This document shows positions 8,400 through 17,075 of a stretch of DNA of 64,000 bases, piece by piece. Position 1 is the stretch's first letter, and every line of letters begins with the position of its first letter. The stretch spans positions 641,001-705,000 of the forward strand of contig NZ_CP094669.1 in assembly GCF_022827545.1 (NCBI RefSeq), in the 5' to 3' direction. The notes below the pieces were generated by a model. That model did no database searches. It saw only the letters and a program-made list of their open reading frames with translations, and was not told the origin of the DNA. This stretch comes from Hymenobacter tibetensis (GTDB lineage Bacteria; Bacteroidota; Bacteroidia; Cytophagales; Hymenobacteraceae). A program made the translations under genes and the position numbers.

Positions 8400-10763
8400 A
8401 TGCGTTTCATTTTCGTATTTTTTCTGGCGCTGCTCCTCACCACTGCAGCAAATGCGCAAGGCCTGAATCAGACCATCCGGGGCCGTATTCTCGACCGAGA
8501 GTCGCAGCAGCCGTTGGTGGGCGCTACGGTGGTAGTGCTTGACCTAGCTACACCGCTGGCTGCTACCGCCGATGCCACGGGTACTTTCAAGCTAGAGAAG
8601 GTGCCAGTAGGCCGCCACACGCTCAAGGTCAGCTTCATCGGCTACGAAGAGCAAACCATTCCGGAACTACTGCTGGGTTCGGGTAAGGAGTTGGTGCTCA
8701 ACCTTGGCCTGACGGAGTCCTTCACCAGCCTCACGGAAGTAACTGTTACAGGCGAGCGGGAAAAAGGCACTGCTCGCAACGAAATGGCTACTGTCTCGGC
8801 CCGCTCCATTTCGGTGGAAGAAAGCAAGCGCTATGCGGCCAGCCTTTCTGATCCGGCGCGTACGGCCCAAACGCTGGCGGGCGTGTCTGGCACATCGAGC
8901 GGCGACTTAAACAATGAAATTGTGGTGCGCGGCAACTCGCCGCGGGGGCTGCTCTGGCGCATAGAAGGCGTGGAAGCTCCCAACCCCAACCACTTCTCGG
9001 ATGCCGGGGCCAGCGGGGGCGCCGTGAGCGTGCTCAGCACCAATGTGCTCAGCAACTCCGATTTCTTTACGGCTGCTTTTCCGGCCGAGTACGGCAATGC
9101 TCTCTCAGGAGTATTTGATGTGAAGCTGCGGACTGGCAACAACGAAAAGCGTGAATATGCCTTTCAGGCTGGGGTATTGGGTGTTGAAGCTGCCGCGGAA
9201 GGTCCGTTGAGTGCGCGTTCGAAAGGCTCGTACCTGCTAAACTATCGGTATTCCTCGCTGGCTTTGCTCAACAACCTAGGGCTCGACGTGACGGGTAATG
9301 GCGGCGTGCCCAAGTACCAAGACCTCGCCTTCAAACTCAACCTGCCGCTTGGGCGCCACAACCTTGTGCTGTGGGGCATTGGGGGCCTGAGCAGTAGCAG
9401 CTCCCGTGCCACCCGCGACTCTTCGCAGTGGGAGCGGTATTATGAGCGGTTCGATGACCGTTCCTCGTCGGATGTGGCCGTAGGCGGGCTCACGTACACC
9501 CATTCTCTCAACGACCACGCCTACATCGAAACGGCACTTACGGCCTCGGGCGACCGACATGCCTATCAGGCCTACGAGTTGTCGGAGAGCTATAATCGGG
9601 TGCTCGATACAGAGCAGCGCTACGAAAACACTGCCCTGCGTGCATCGGTGCTTTACAACCATAAAATCAACGCCCACCACACAGTACGGACGGGTGCTGT
9701 TCTTAGCCGGTTGGGCTTCACGGCCGACAATGGCTTCCGCGACGATGACTATGGCGGCCAGTACGTTCAGTTCTTGCAGGGTACGGGGCATGCCACCACC
9801 ACGCAGCTATATAGCCAGTGGAAATACCGCGCCACCGAACAGCTCACCTTTACCAGCGGCGTACATTTTCTGCATTTCAGTTTGAATGGCAACGCGGCAG
9901 TGGAGCCGCGTGCGGGTGCGAGGTGGGCTTTCGCGCCGAGGCAGTCGTTGTCAGCGGGCGTGGGGCTGCACAGTCGCTTGGAAGCGCCTTTCTCTTATTA
10001 CACCCGTGTACCAAACACTACCGGCGGCTACACCGAACCCAACCGCAACCTGGGGCTGGCGCGCGCCGTGCACTATGTGCTCAGCTACGACAACCAACTG
10101 CGCGAGGACCTACGTCTGCGGGTGGAGCCCTACTATCAATACCTGTACAACGTGGCCATTAGCCCGGACCGCGCAAGCACCTTTGCGGCTCTTAACTATG
10201 GCGGTGGGGCACCCTCGGAAGCACTGGTGGCTCGTGGCTTGGGTCAGAACTACGGTTTGGATGTAACGCTCGAAAAGTTCTTTACCAGCCAGAATTACTT
10301 CCAGCTCACCGGCTCGCTCTACGACTCTCGCTACCGTGCCATTGATGGCAAATGGCGCAACACCCGCTACAATGGCAACTTCGTGGCTAATGCTTTGGGT
10401 GGGCGCGAATTCAAGGTGGGCCGCGCCAACAACAACTTGGTGGGGCTGAACCTGCGCTTACTTTGGGCTGGTGGCAACCGCTATACTCCCATCGATTTGG
10501 CTGCCTCTCGTCAAGCCGGCTATGGTGTCACCCTTGAAGATGAAGCGTGGTCCGAACAGGGGCCCTCGTACTTCCGCTTAGATGTGCGCGCTAGCTACCG
10601 CAAGAACCGGCCGCACGCCTCGCACATTATCTCCCTGGACCTACAAAACGCTACCAACAACCAGAACATCTTCGGCCGCTTCTACGACCGGTATTCCCAA
10701 CAACTCGAAACATCGTACCAAACCTCTCTGGTGCCATTCCTGAACTACCGAGTGGAGTTCTGA
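8400..10763 (+). CDS. TonB-dependent receptor with carboxypeptidase-regulatory-like domain
   Basis: Outer-membrane receptor of 787 residues. The start MRFIFVFFLALLL gives a clean signal peptide ending NAQ; an upstream in-frame methionine at 8373 only adds nine residues. The N-terminal CarboxypepD_reg-like beta-sandwich (IRGRILDRESQQPLVGATVV) is followed by a plug domain (LAGVSGTSSGDLNNEIVVRG and RIEGVEAPNPNHF). A long beta-barrel follows and ends in an aromatic terminal strand (YRVEF). No STN domain precedes the plug. It is the last gene of the sigma/FecR/STN locus and probably both the target and the partner of that system. The substrate is unknown. A large palindrome lies just downstream, between this gene and the convergent hydrolase. 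Confidence 0.92.
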   Translation: MRFIFVFFLALLLTTAANAQGLNQTIRGRILDRESQQPLVGATVVVLDLATPLAATADATGTFKLEKVPVGRHTLKVSFIGYEEQTIPELLLGSGKELVLNLGLTESFTSLTEVTVTGEREKGTARNEMATVSARSISVEESKRYAASLSDPARTAQTLAGVSGTSSGDLNNEIVVRGNSPRGLLWRIEGVEAPNPNHFSDAGASGGAVSVLSTNVLSNSDFFTAAFPAEYGNALSGVFDVKLRTGNNEKREYAFQAGVLGVEAAAEGPLSARSKGSYLLNYRYSSLALLNNLGLDVTGNGGVPKYQDLAFKLNLPLGRHNLVLWGIGGLSSSSSRATRDSSQWERYYERFDDRSSSDVAVGGLTYTHSLNDHAYIETALTASGDRHAYQAYELSESYNRVLDTEQRYENTALRASVLYNHKINAHHTVRTGAVLSRLGFTADNGFRDDDYGGQYVQFLQGTGHATTTQLYSQWKYRATEQLTFTSGVHFLHFSLNGNAAVEPRAGARWAFAPRQSLSAGVGLHSRLEAPFSYYTRVPNTTGGYTEPNRNLGLARAVHYVLSYDNQLREDLRLRVEPYYQYLYNVAISPDRASTFAALNYGGGAPSEALVARGLGQNYGLDVTLEKFFTSQNYFQLTGSLYDSRYRAIDGKWRNTRYNGNFVANALGGREFKVGRANNNLVGLNLRLLWAGGNRYTPIDLAASRQAGYGVTLEDEAWSEQGPSYFRLDVRASYRKNRPHASHIISLDLQNATNNQNIFGRFYDRYSQQLETSYQTSLVPFLNYRVEF

Positions 10764-10821
10764 GCCCGCACGCATCCTTTATCATTCAAGCTGACCCCAA
10801 GAACTATAGCTACGATATAGG

Positions 10822-10906
10822 GTAACCACCAAGGCTCTTGGTTATCAGCGCAGTTATCCACATGATGTGGATAACTGCGCTGATAACCAAGAGCCTTGGT
10901 GGTTAC
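10822..10906. repeat. 42-bp perfect palindrome with two inverted DnaA-box-like 9-mers
   Basis: Left arm 10822-10863 and right arm 10865-10906 are perfectly complementary around a single base at 10864. Near the centre TTATCCACA (10854-10862) and its reverse complement TGTGGATAA (10866-10874) are exact matches to the strong E. coli DnaA box, TTATNCACA. Neither flank has a T-run, so it is not a typical intrinsic terminator. It lies between two convergent genes. Confidence 0.9.
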
Positions 10907-10991
10907 TAAAAGGAAAATTGCTTGTAACGATTTGTCTTGCTTGGTGTTCAGCGCTGGTTGTCAGGTAGTTTGACTACTGAATAGCCGGGCC

Positions 10992-12473
10992 TTAACGGCT
11001 TGCTGCAGGGCTAGAGCCTTGGGTACTGCGCTCTTGCTTGCTTGCCTTTGTGTGCGCAGCCCGCTTCACTGTTGTTGGTTCAATGCTAGTTTGAGTGGTT
11101 TGGGCAGCTATCCAAGAGCGCATCACGTCTAGCGCCTTAGGCGAAAAGGTAGGTTGCTGCTCTCCATTAACTATGGCCCATTCTTCTGAAAGAGGCTGCA
11201 GCCAGTGGTTGACTCCTGCCAGCTTCTGGGTCTTTACGCTCTTGCTGTTACGCAAGCCACGCCGCAGCATAGACAGGTTGCCCGAGGCCTCCACTTGCAA
11301 ATCAAGCGCACCGTTGAGTGCTAATACTGGGCATTTCACTTTGTGCAATTCACGGGCTGGCTCGAAGTCAATGAAATAACGGGACCAAGGCGACGTGAGT
11401 TGAATAGCGCGGGCCCGGGCCATATGGGGGTCGAGGTCGGTATTGCTGTTGCGCAGTGTGCCAGCCACCTTGCCGCGAGCTTGCGCGTCGTTGGGCGTTT
11501 GCCGGATTATGTCAATCATCTCCACATGCAAAGCCAACGCAGCTTTTACTTGTGCTGGGGAGGCCCCAATCAGGCGCATGATTTCCAACTGTTGCTGCAC
11601 CAAAACATGACGCCCAGGCAACCCGTAGCCCGCCAGTGAAACTACAAAGGCTGGCGTTGCAGCATTTGCGTCGGCAGCAGCCAGCAGCGCTACATTGGCT
11701 CCTTCTCCATGACCGATAAAGCCTATCTCTTGCGGATTGATCAAGTCACGGGTACGTAAGAAGCTCATGGCAGCTTGCGCATCACTTACCATATCAATGG
11801 TAGTGGTGTTGAAATAGCTGCCCTGTGACTTGCCCACTCCCCGGTCATCGAAGCGCAGTACGGCCGTTCCGCGGCGGGTCAAGTAATCAGCAAGAATGCT
11901 GAACATGCGGTATTCCTGTTCGCCAGCGTCACGGTCTTGGGGGCCGGAATCAGAAAGCAGGACTACGGCCGGGAAAGGACCCGGTCCGGCTGGTACTGTC
12001 AGGGTACCTGAGAGGCGCAGCTTGGCGCTGGGGTTGGTGAAGCTTACCTCGTCTTCGCGGTAGGGTGGAGTCAGGCGAACTTTGCCTGATGCTGTGGCAG
12101 CCGAGCTGGCACGCTGCATCTCTAGCGTCCCCGAAAGACCGGGCTGTTTCCAAAAACCCGAAAGTACGGCGCCATCTTTTAGCACCTTGCCCTTAAAGCT
12201 ACTGCCCGCCTGCTCGATTTGCAGGGTGAGGTCACTACCTTTCAACACTACTTCAACGGGCATCCGGTAGATGCGCTGCTGAGGTACGTCGAGAGCTGCA
12301 TAGTAAGTGCCGTTTGTGAGGGGCACGATGGTAACGATAAGCTCCAATGTGCCGCCAGGTACTTTTAGAGGCCCCCGCCATTGCCCGTTCAGAGTAGGTG
12401 GGGTAGCGGCTACTGAGGAGAAGGCTGCCAGTATAAGCCAGAGGAATATAAGAATGTGTAAACTTTTCTTCAT
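10992..12473 (-). CDS. Secreted alpha/beta-hydrolase-fold protein with nucleophile Ser replaced by Gly
   Basis: A 493-residue exported protein with a signal peptide (MKKSLHILIFLWLILAAFSS, cleaved near VAA). An N-terminal beta-rich domain of about 130 residues is followed by an alpha/beta hydrolase domain. Oxyanion and strand motifs are VVLLSDSGPQDRDAG and VLRFDDRGVGKS. The nucleophile elbow reads IGHGEGAN with Gly256 (codon GGA at 11708-11706), where relatives have IGHSEG. The later acid (GALDLQV) and base (GVNHWLQP) regions look intact. As read, the catalytic serine is missing, so the protein may be inactive, or use another residue, or the base may be an error. Lys/Ser/Thr-rich residues form the C-terminus. 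The gene stands alone. TAATTTTG (12540 to 12533, minus strand) is a possible -7 promoter box. Confidence 0.88.
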   Translation of the reverse strand: MKKSLHILIFLWLILAAFSSVAATPPTLNGQWRGPLKVPGGTLELIVTIVPLTNGTYYAALDVPQQRIYRMPVEVVLKGSDLTLQIEQAGSSFKGKVLKDGAVLSGFWKQPGLSGTLEMQRASSAATASGKVRLTPPYREDEVSFTNPSAKLRLSGTLTVPAGPGPFPAVVLLSDSGPQDRDAGEQEYRMFSILADYLTRRGTAVLRFDDRGVGKSQGSYFNTTTIDMVSDAQAAMSFLRTRDLINPQEIGFIGHGEGANVALLAAADANAATPAFVVSLAGYGLPGRHVLVQQQLEIMRLIGASPAQVKAALALHVEMIDIIRQTPNDAQARGKVAGTLRNSNTDLDPHMARARAIQLTSPWSRYFIDFEPARELHKVKCPVLALNGALDLQVEASGNLSMLRRGLRNSKSVKTQKLAGVNHWLQPLSEEWAIVNGEQQPTFSPKALDVMRSWIAAQTTQTSIEPTTVKRAAHTKASKQERSTQGSSPAASR

Positions 12474-12688
12474 AAAGTTTTATAGAACAGAGCACAGGGG
12501 GCTATAGGGGGCTTTTTAAAGCCGAAAATTACCAAAATTACCGCAGTGTACCGTCGATTATTTGCTAGAATAGTTAAATGTTATTTGATAAGTGCAGTAT
12601 ACGCGTTTCGGTGAGTTTGTAAGCTGGTCTGTAGTTCATTGAAACTTAACGCTTACATTAGGAGGCGTAGTAACTTCCGCATTTATGT

Positions 12689-13378
12689 ATGCTTAAGCGA
12701 AAATTTCTGCTGTTGAGTGCCGCCTTGCTGCTCATAGTACTTGGCTGGCGGACCTCCTATCAAACGGCTGTACCGCCTATTAACCCGGGGCAGTGGAAAG
12801 ACGAGCTACGAGCATTTACGCAACAGGATAGGCTGATTAAGCCACCTGCAGCACCGCTGCTGTTTTATGGTAGCTCCTCTATTAGGATGTGGAAAACACT
12901 GGCCGCTGATTTCGCGGGTAAACCCGTTTTGAATCGGGGGTTCGGGGGGTCTCGTTTCCCCGATGCCATCTATTTCTTCGATACGCTGGTTGTGCGCTAC
13001 CAGCCGCGGCAGGTAATCCTATACGAAGGCGACAACGACATTGCAGCTGGTGCCACCCCAGCACAAGTATTCGAGTCGTTTCAGCAGTTCGAGAAACTTA
13101 TGCGTCAGAAGCTGCCCAATACAGAACTGCTCTTTCTGTCTATCAAGCCTAGCCTGGCCCGGTGGAAGCTAGACCCTGAAATACGCGAGGCGAACACGCT
13201 TATCCGGAAGTATATCGAGGCCCATCCGCAGCAACTGCGTTTTGTGGATGTAGGCTCTCCTATGCTGGGTTCTGATAGAAAGCCCCGCCCCGAACTGTAT
13301 GTGGAGGACGGCCTGCACATGACCCATGCCGGCTACAAAATTTGGACGCGGGTGCTGGCTCCTTATTTGGCGAAATAG
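12689..13378 (+). CDS. SGNH/GDSL-family hydrolase
   Basis: A 229-residue protein with an N-terminal hydrophobic helix (residues 5-22), so it is exported or membrane-tethered. Block I is FYGSSSIRMW, with the nucleophile serine in GSSS instead of the textbook GDS; this variant is common in Bacteroidota members. Block II follows as NRGFGGSRFPD. Block III is YEGDNDIAAGATP, and block V is EDGLHMTHAGY, carrying the Asp-x-x-His pair. These are the four conserved blocks of SGNH hydrolases, enzymes that hydrolyse esters, including acetyl esters of sugars and lipids. The substrate is not predictable. It has its own upstream region of 215 bp, divergent from the alpha/beta hydrolase. Confidence 0.92.
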   Translation: MLKRKFLLLSAALLLIVLGWRTSYQTAVPPINPGQWKDELRAFTQQDRLIKPPAAPLLFYGSSSIRMWKTLAADFAGKPVLNRGFGGSRFPDAIYFFDTLVVRYQPRQVILYEGDNDIAAGATPAQVFESFQQFEKLMRQKLPNTELLFLSIKPSLARWKLDPEIREANTLIRKYIEAHPQQLRFVDVGSPMLGSDRKPRPELYVEDGLHMTHAGYKIWTRVLAPYLAK

Positions 13379-13464
13379 CAGAAAAGTAAAAGCCGAGTTA
13401 GCAAGCACGAAACGACCACCAAAGGTCCAGTGGCTGCACTCATACTCCTATATACAAGCAGGCA

Positions 13465-13968
13465 TCAGACAGGAGGGAGGCAATGCGTGGGGTTGTGGGG
13501 GCAGAGGGCTAGGCGTGTACAGACGGCTTCGGCACGAGTTACCTTTTGTTGGTCGGTGGGGGCAGAGGCTACCCAGGCCACCCAGGCGTGTTGTGCTGAC
13601 AACGGCAGCTGCTTATAGCTTTCCAGGGCGCCGGCAACCCCAGCCAAACATTCCTCGAAATCATCAGTGGATACGAGCAGAGGGGCATCTTCCTCCGCGT
13701 GGAAAAGTACGAGCCTAACTGTATCACCTGCCTGCTTGCCCAACTGGTTGCGAAGGGCGGCATTCACTGGCAAAAACAACCGTCCTTGCCCCATCGACAT
13801 TAGGTGAAGGTTTTCAAGCGCGAGGTCATCGATGCTCCCACTGACCCGCATTTTGTTGAAGTACGTGTTGGGTGCGGTTACCTGTGTGGGTAGAGGAGCA
13901 TAAGTCCAGCCGCCTTTGCCAGAAAACTTAGCCAGCGTCACGAGTGCGTTCAGGAGTTGAATAGGCAT
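13465..13968 (-). CDS. DUF1905 domain protein
   Basis: A 167-residue cytosolic protein. The start MPIQLLNALV is chosen because the 12 residues upstream are unlike the family. The N-terminal half (FSGKGGWTYAPLP ... VSGSIDDL ... LMSMGQGRLFLPVNAALRNQLG) has the DUF1905 pattern, a small double-psi-like beta-barrel. The C-terminal third (FEECLAGVAGALESYKQLP ... HAWVAWVASAPT) looks like the YdeI/OmpD-associated helical tail often joined to it, here followed by a short Cys-rich end. The biochemical role is unknown. It is transcribed divergently from uvrA, and its neighbours give no clue. Confidence 0.8.
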   Translation of the reverse strand: MPIQLLNALVTLAKFSGKGGWTYAPLPTQVTAPNTYFNKMRVSGSIDDLALENLHLMSMGQGRLFLPVNAALRNQLGKQAGDTVRLVLFHAEEDAPLLVSTDDFEECLAGVAGALESYKQLPLSAQHAWVAWVASAPTDQQKVTRAEAVCTRLALCPHNPTHCLPPV

Positions 13969-14012
13969 AATAGGGAGGTGAGCAGCCGTTGTACTGCAGA
14001 CCAAAAGATAAA

Positions 14013-14048
14013 GAAGTTAGCAGCAGCTAACCCTATGCCGTACCTTCG
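14013..14048 (+). promoter_or_regulatory. Putative uvrA promoter
   Basis: TTAG at about 14013 is followed after about 20 bp by TACCTTCG (14041-14048), one mismatch from TANNTTTG. This would start transcription near 14055 and favours the uvrA start at 14107 over upstream in-frame methionines at 13957 and 14035. Confidence 0.4.
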
Positions 14049-14106
14049 CGCAGGCAAACCGCACTGCTTGGAAACCAAACCCCCGGTTGCGGCTGTTACC
14101 CCGTCT

Positions 14107-16944
14107 ATGGCCGAAAATTCCGCTTTGCAGATGGCCGCTCCGGCGGCCGACCCGATTGATCAGCTCGATCCGCGCGAGTACATCCTCATAAAGAATGCCC
14201 GGGTTCATAATCTGAAGAACCTGAGCGTCGCGCTGCCGCGCAATAAATTTATTGTTGTCACTGGCCTGTCAGGCTCGGGCAAATCATCGTTGGCCTTCGA
14301 CACGCTGTATGCCGAAGGGCAGCGGATGTACGTGGAAAGCCTGAGCAGCTACGCCCGCCAGTTCCTGGGCCGGATGGACAAACCGGATGTGGATTACATC
14401 CGGGGCATTTCGCCGGCTATTGCTATCGAGCAGAAGGTAAGCATCAAGAATAACCGCTCGACCGTTGGCACCAGCACCGAAATCTACGATTACCTGAAGC
14501 TGCTGTTTGCCCGTGTAGGCCGCACGTACTCCCCCGTCAGTGGGGAGCAGGTACGCAAAGACAACGTGGCCGATGTAGTGGATTACCTCATGCAGCTGCC
14601 CGCCGATACGCGCGTGATGCTGCTGGCACCTCTGTTCCGTTCCGAAGACAATCGGCCGATGAGCAAGGAGCTGGATCTGCTGCTGCAAAAGGGCTACAGC
14701 CGGGTGGTGGTCAACAACGAAACCGCCTTCATTGAGGAGCTCATCGCCGAAGGCCAGCCCGAGGTGAAAGGGGAGGTGTTCATTATGATAGACCGCGCCG
14801 TTATTCACCCCGGCGACGAGGACTTGACGTTCCGGCTTTCCGACTCGGTGCAAACGGCTTTCTTCGAGGGCCACGGTACGTGCATTGTGAAGCTGGACGA
14901 CGAAACTCGCACCTTCTCCGACCGGTTCGAGCTGGATGGGTTGGTGTTCGAGGAGCCTAGTGTCAACTTCTTCTCCTTCAACAACCCGTACGGGGCCTGC
15001 CAGACCTGCGAGGGATTCGGCTCAGTGCTCGGTATTGATGAGGACTTGGTAATCCCCGACAAGAGCCTGACGGTGTACGAAGGAGCTATTGCGCCCTGGC
15101 GTACCGACAAGCAGAGCGAGTGGCTGAAGCCGCTGCTTAAAAATGGGATTCGATTCGATTTTCCGATCCACCGTCCTTACAATGAGCTAAGCGAAGCCGA
15201 GCGCACCTTGCTCTGGAAAGGCAACAAGTACTTCGACGGCCTCGACGACTACTTTAAGTGGGTGGCCACCCAAACACACAAAATCCAGTACCGCGTGCTG
15301 CAAAGCCGCTACCGGGGTCGCACTACCTGCCCCGATTGCCGAGGCACGCGGCTGCGCAAGGATGCGCAATACGTGAAAATCACGGGTCAAAGCATCACTG
15401 ACCTAGTGTTGTTGCCCGTGAGCCGGGCGCTGGAGTTTTTCCAGAACATGAACCTGGACGAGCACGACGCCAAAGTAGCGGAGCGGCTAGCCACGGAAAT
15501 CACCAACCGCTTAGAATACCTGAACCGGGTTGGGTTGGGCTACCTGACGCTAAACCGACTAAGCAGCACGCTGTCGGGTGGGGAAAGCCAGCGGATTTCG
15601 TTGGCTACCTCGCTGGGTTCGGCGCTGGTCGGCTCGATGTATATTCTCGATGAGCCCAGCATTGGCTTGCACCCCAAAGACGCCGAGCAACTGATTGGTG
15701 TACTGCGTTCCTTGCAGCAACTCGGCAACACCGTTATTGTGGTAGAGCACGAAGAGAAGATGATGGAAGTGGCCGACCAGATTCTCGATATCGGGCCGGA
15801 AGCGGGTAGCGGCGGTGGCAACCTGATGTTTCAGGGCACTTACGACGAACTGCTGGAGAACACCAACACCTATACCGGCGACTACCTGAGCGGCCGGCGC
15901 GAAGTGTCAGTGCCCACCACGCGCCGCCCCTGGCGCAATGCGCTGGAACTGACAGGCGCGCGTGAAAACAACCTAAAGAATGTGTCGGTGAAGTTTCCGC
16001 TGAACGTGATGACAGTGGTGACCGGCGTATCAGGTTCAGGTAAGTCCACGTTGATACGCCGGATTTTGGCGCCGGCACTGCTCAAGCAGTTGGGAGGCGG
16101 AGCTGGCGAGGCTACGGGCAAGTTCGACCGCCTTACTGGCGTGAACGGGCAGGTGACCCACGTGGAGTTCGTGGACCAGAACCCCATCGGCAAAAGCAGC
16201 CGCTCCAACCCGGTGACCTACGTGAAAGCCTATGACGCTATCCGGAGCCTGTTTGCCGACCAGCCGCTGGCCAAGGCGCGCGGCTTCAAACCTTCGCACT
16301 TCTCGTTCAACATCGACGGGGGCCGCTGTGAGGTGTGCCAGGGCGAAGGGCAGGTGAAGATTGAAATGCAGTTTATGGCCGACATCTACCTGACGTGCGA
16401 AGCCTGCGAGGGCCGCAAGTTCAAGCAGGATATTCTGGACGTAAAATTCCAGGAGAAGGCCATCAACGAAGTGCTGGAAATGACCATTGAGGACAGCATC
16501 ACGTTCTTCAAAGGCCAGCCTAAAATAGTGGAGCGTCTGAAGCCACTCGACGACGTGGGCCTGGGCTATATCCGACTAGGACAGTCAGCTAATACCCTCT
16601 CGGGTGGGGAAGCCCAGCGCGTAAAGCTCGCCTCGTTCCTAACCAAAGGAGCCACGCTGCAAAACGATAAAATCCTGTTCATCTTCGATGAGCCGAGCAC
16701 CGGCTTGCACTTCCACGACATCAACAAGCTGATGCTGGCCCTGAATGCACTGGTGGAACAAGGCAACTCGGTGCTTATCATCGAGCACAACATCGACATT
16801 ATCAAGTGTGCCGATTGGGTGATTGACCTGGGCCCGGAAGGTGGTATCAATGGCGGCCACCTCCTGTTCGAGGGTACACCCGAAGACATGGTGAAGCTCA
16901 AGGATAGCAACCATACCGCCCGGTTCCTGGCCGAGAAACTGTAA
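14107..16944 (+). CDS. uvrA: Excinuclease ABC subunit A
   Basis: DNA-damage recognition ATPase of nucleotide-excision repair, about 945 residues. Two ABC modules are visible. The first Walker A is [10 protein letters not shown] with UvrA-specific [16 protein letters not shown]. The first zinc-binding region contains CQTCEGFG and CPDCRGTRL, and the first signature is [12 protein letters not shown]. The second Walker A is [13 protein letters not shown], the second zinc module is CEVCQGEGQ...CEACEGRKF, and the second signature is [12 protein letters not shown]. The ATG at 14107 (MAENSALQM) is used because a promoter-like box lies at 14041-14048. The frame stays open back to 13957, with starts at 13957 and 14035 as alternatives. 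A symmetrical terminator follows at 16994-17033. Confidence 0.97.
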   Translation: MAENSALQMAAPAADPIDQLDPREYILIKNARVHNLKNLSVALPRNKFIVVTGLSGSGKSSLAFDTLYAEGQRMYVESLSSYARQFLGRMDKPDVDYIRGISPAIAIEQKVSIKNNRSTVGTSTEIYDYLKLLFARVGRTYSPVSGEQVRKDNVADVVDYLMQLPADTRVMLLAPLFRSEDNRPMSKELDLLLQKGYSRVVVNNETAFIEELIAEGQPEVKGEVFIMIDRAVIHPGDEDLTFRLSDSVQTAFFEGHGTCIVKLDDETRTFSDRFELDGLVFEEPSVNFFSFNNPYGACQTCEGFGSVLGIDEDLVIPDKSLTVYEGAIAPWRTDKQSEWLKPLLKNGIRFDFPIHRPYNELSEAERTLLWKGNKYFDGLDDYFKWVATQTHKIQYRVLQSRYRGRTTCPDCRGTRLRKDAQYVKITGQSITDLVLLPVSRALEFFQNMNLDEHDAKVAERLATEITNRLEYLNRVGLGYLTLNRLSSTLSGGESQRISLATSLGSALVGSMYILDEPSIGLHPKDAEQLIGVLRSLQQLGNTVIVVEHEEKMMEVADQILDIGPEAGSGGGNLMFQGTYDELLENTNTYTGDYLSGRREVSVPTTRRPWRNALELTGARENNLKNVSVKFPLNVMTVVTGVSGSGKSTLIRRILAPALLKQLGGGAGEATGKFDRLTGVNGQVTHVEFVDQNPIGKSSRSNPVTYVKAYDAIRSLFADQPLAKARGFKPSHFSFNIDGGRCEVCQGEGQVKIEMQFMADIYLTCEACEGRKFKQDILDVKFQEKAINEVLEMTIEDSITFFKGQPKIVERLKPLDDVGLGYIRLGQSANTLSGGEAQRVKLASFLTKGATLQNDKILFIFDEPSTGLHFHDINKLMLALNALVEQGNSVLIIEHNIDIIKCADWVIDLGPEGGINGGHLLFEGTPEDMVKLKDSNHTARFLAEKL

Positions 16945-16993
16945 GGAATGCTACGCCTCCGCTGAGCCTGTTGTCTCGGAAGCTGGTGAAAAA

Positions 16994-17033
16994 GCAAAAA
17001 GGCCCGAACGAGGAATCGTTCGGGCCTTTTTGC
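16994..17033. terminator. Bidirectional terminator
   Basis: Perfect 18-bp arms (16994-17011 and 17016-17033) with a 4-nt GGAA loop, and A-run and T-run ends on both strands. It lies between the convergent uvrA and PepSY genes and can stop both. Confidence 0.9.
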
Positions 17034-17075
17034 ATTCGCTGAGAATCTTACTTACAAGCTAATCGGCTACTCTGT

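Noticed and set aside
9276..9791. Open frame of 171 codons opposite the TonB receptor
   Set aside because: It is a shadow of the receptor barrel; no recognisable product.
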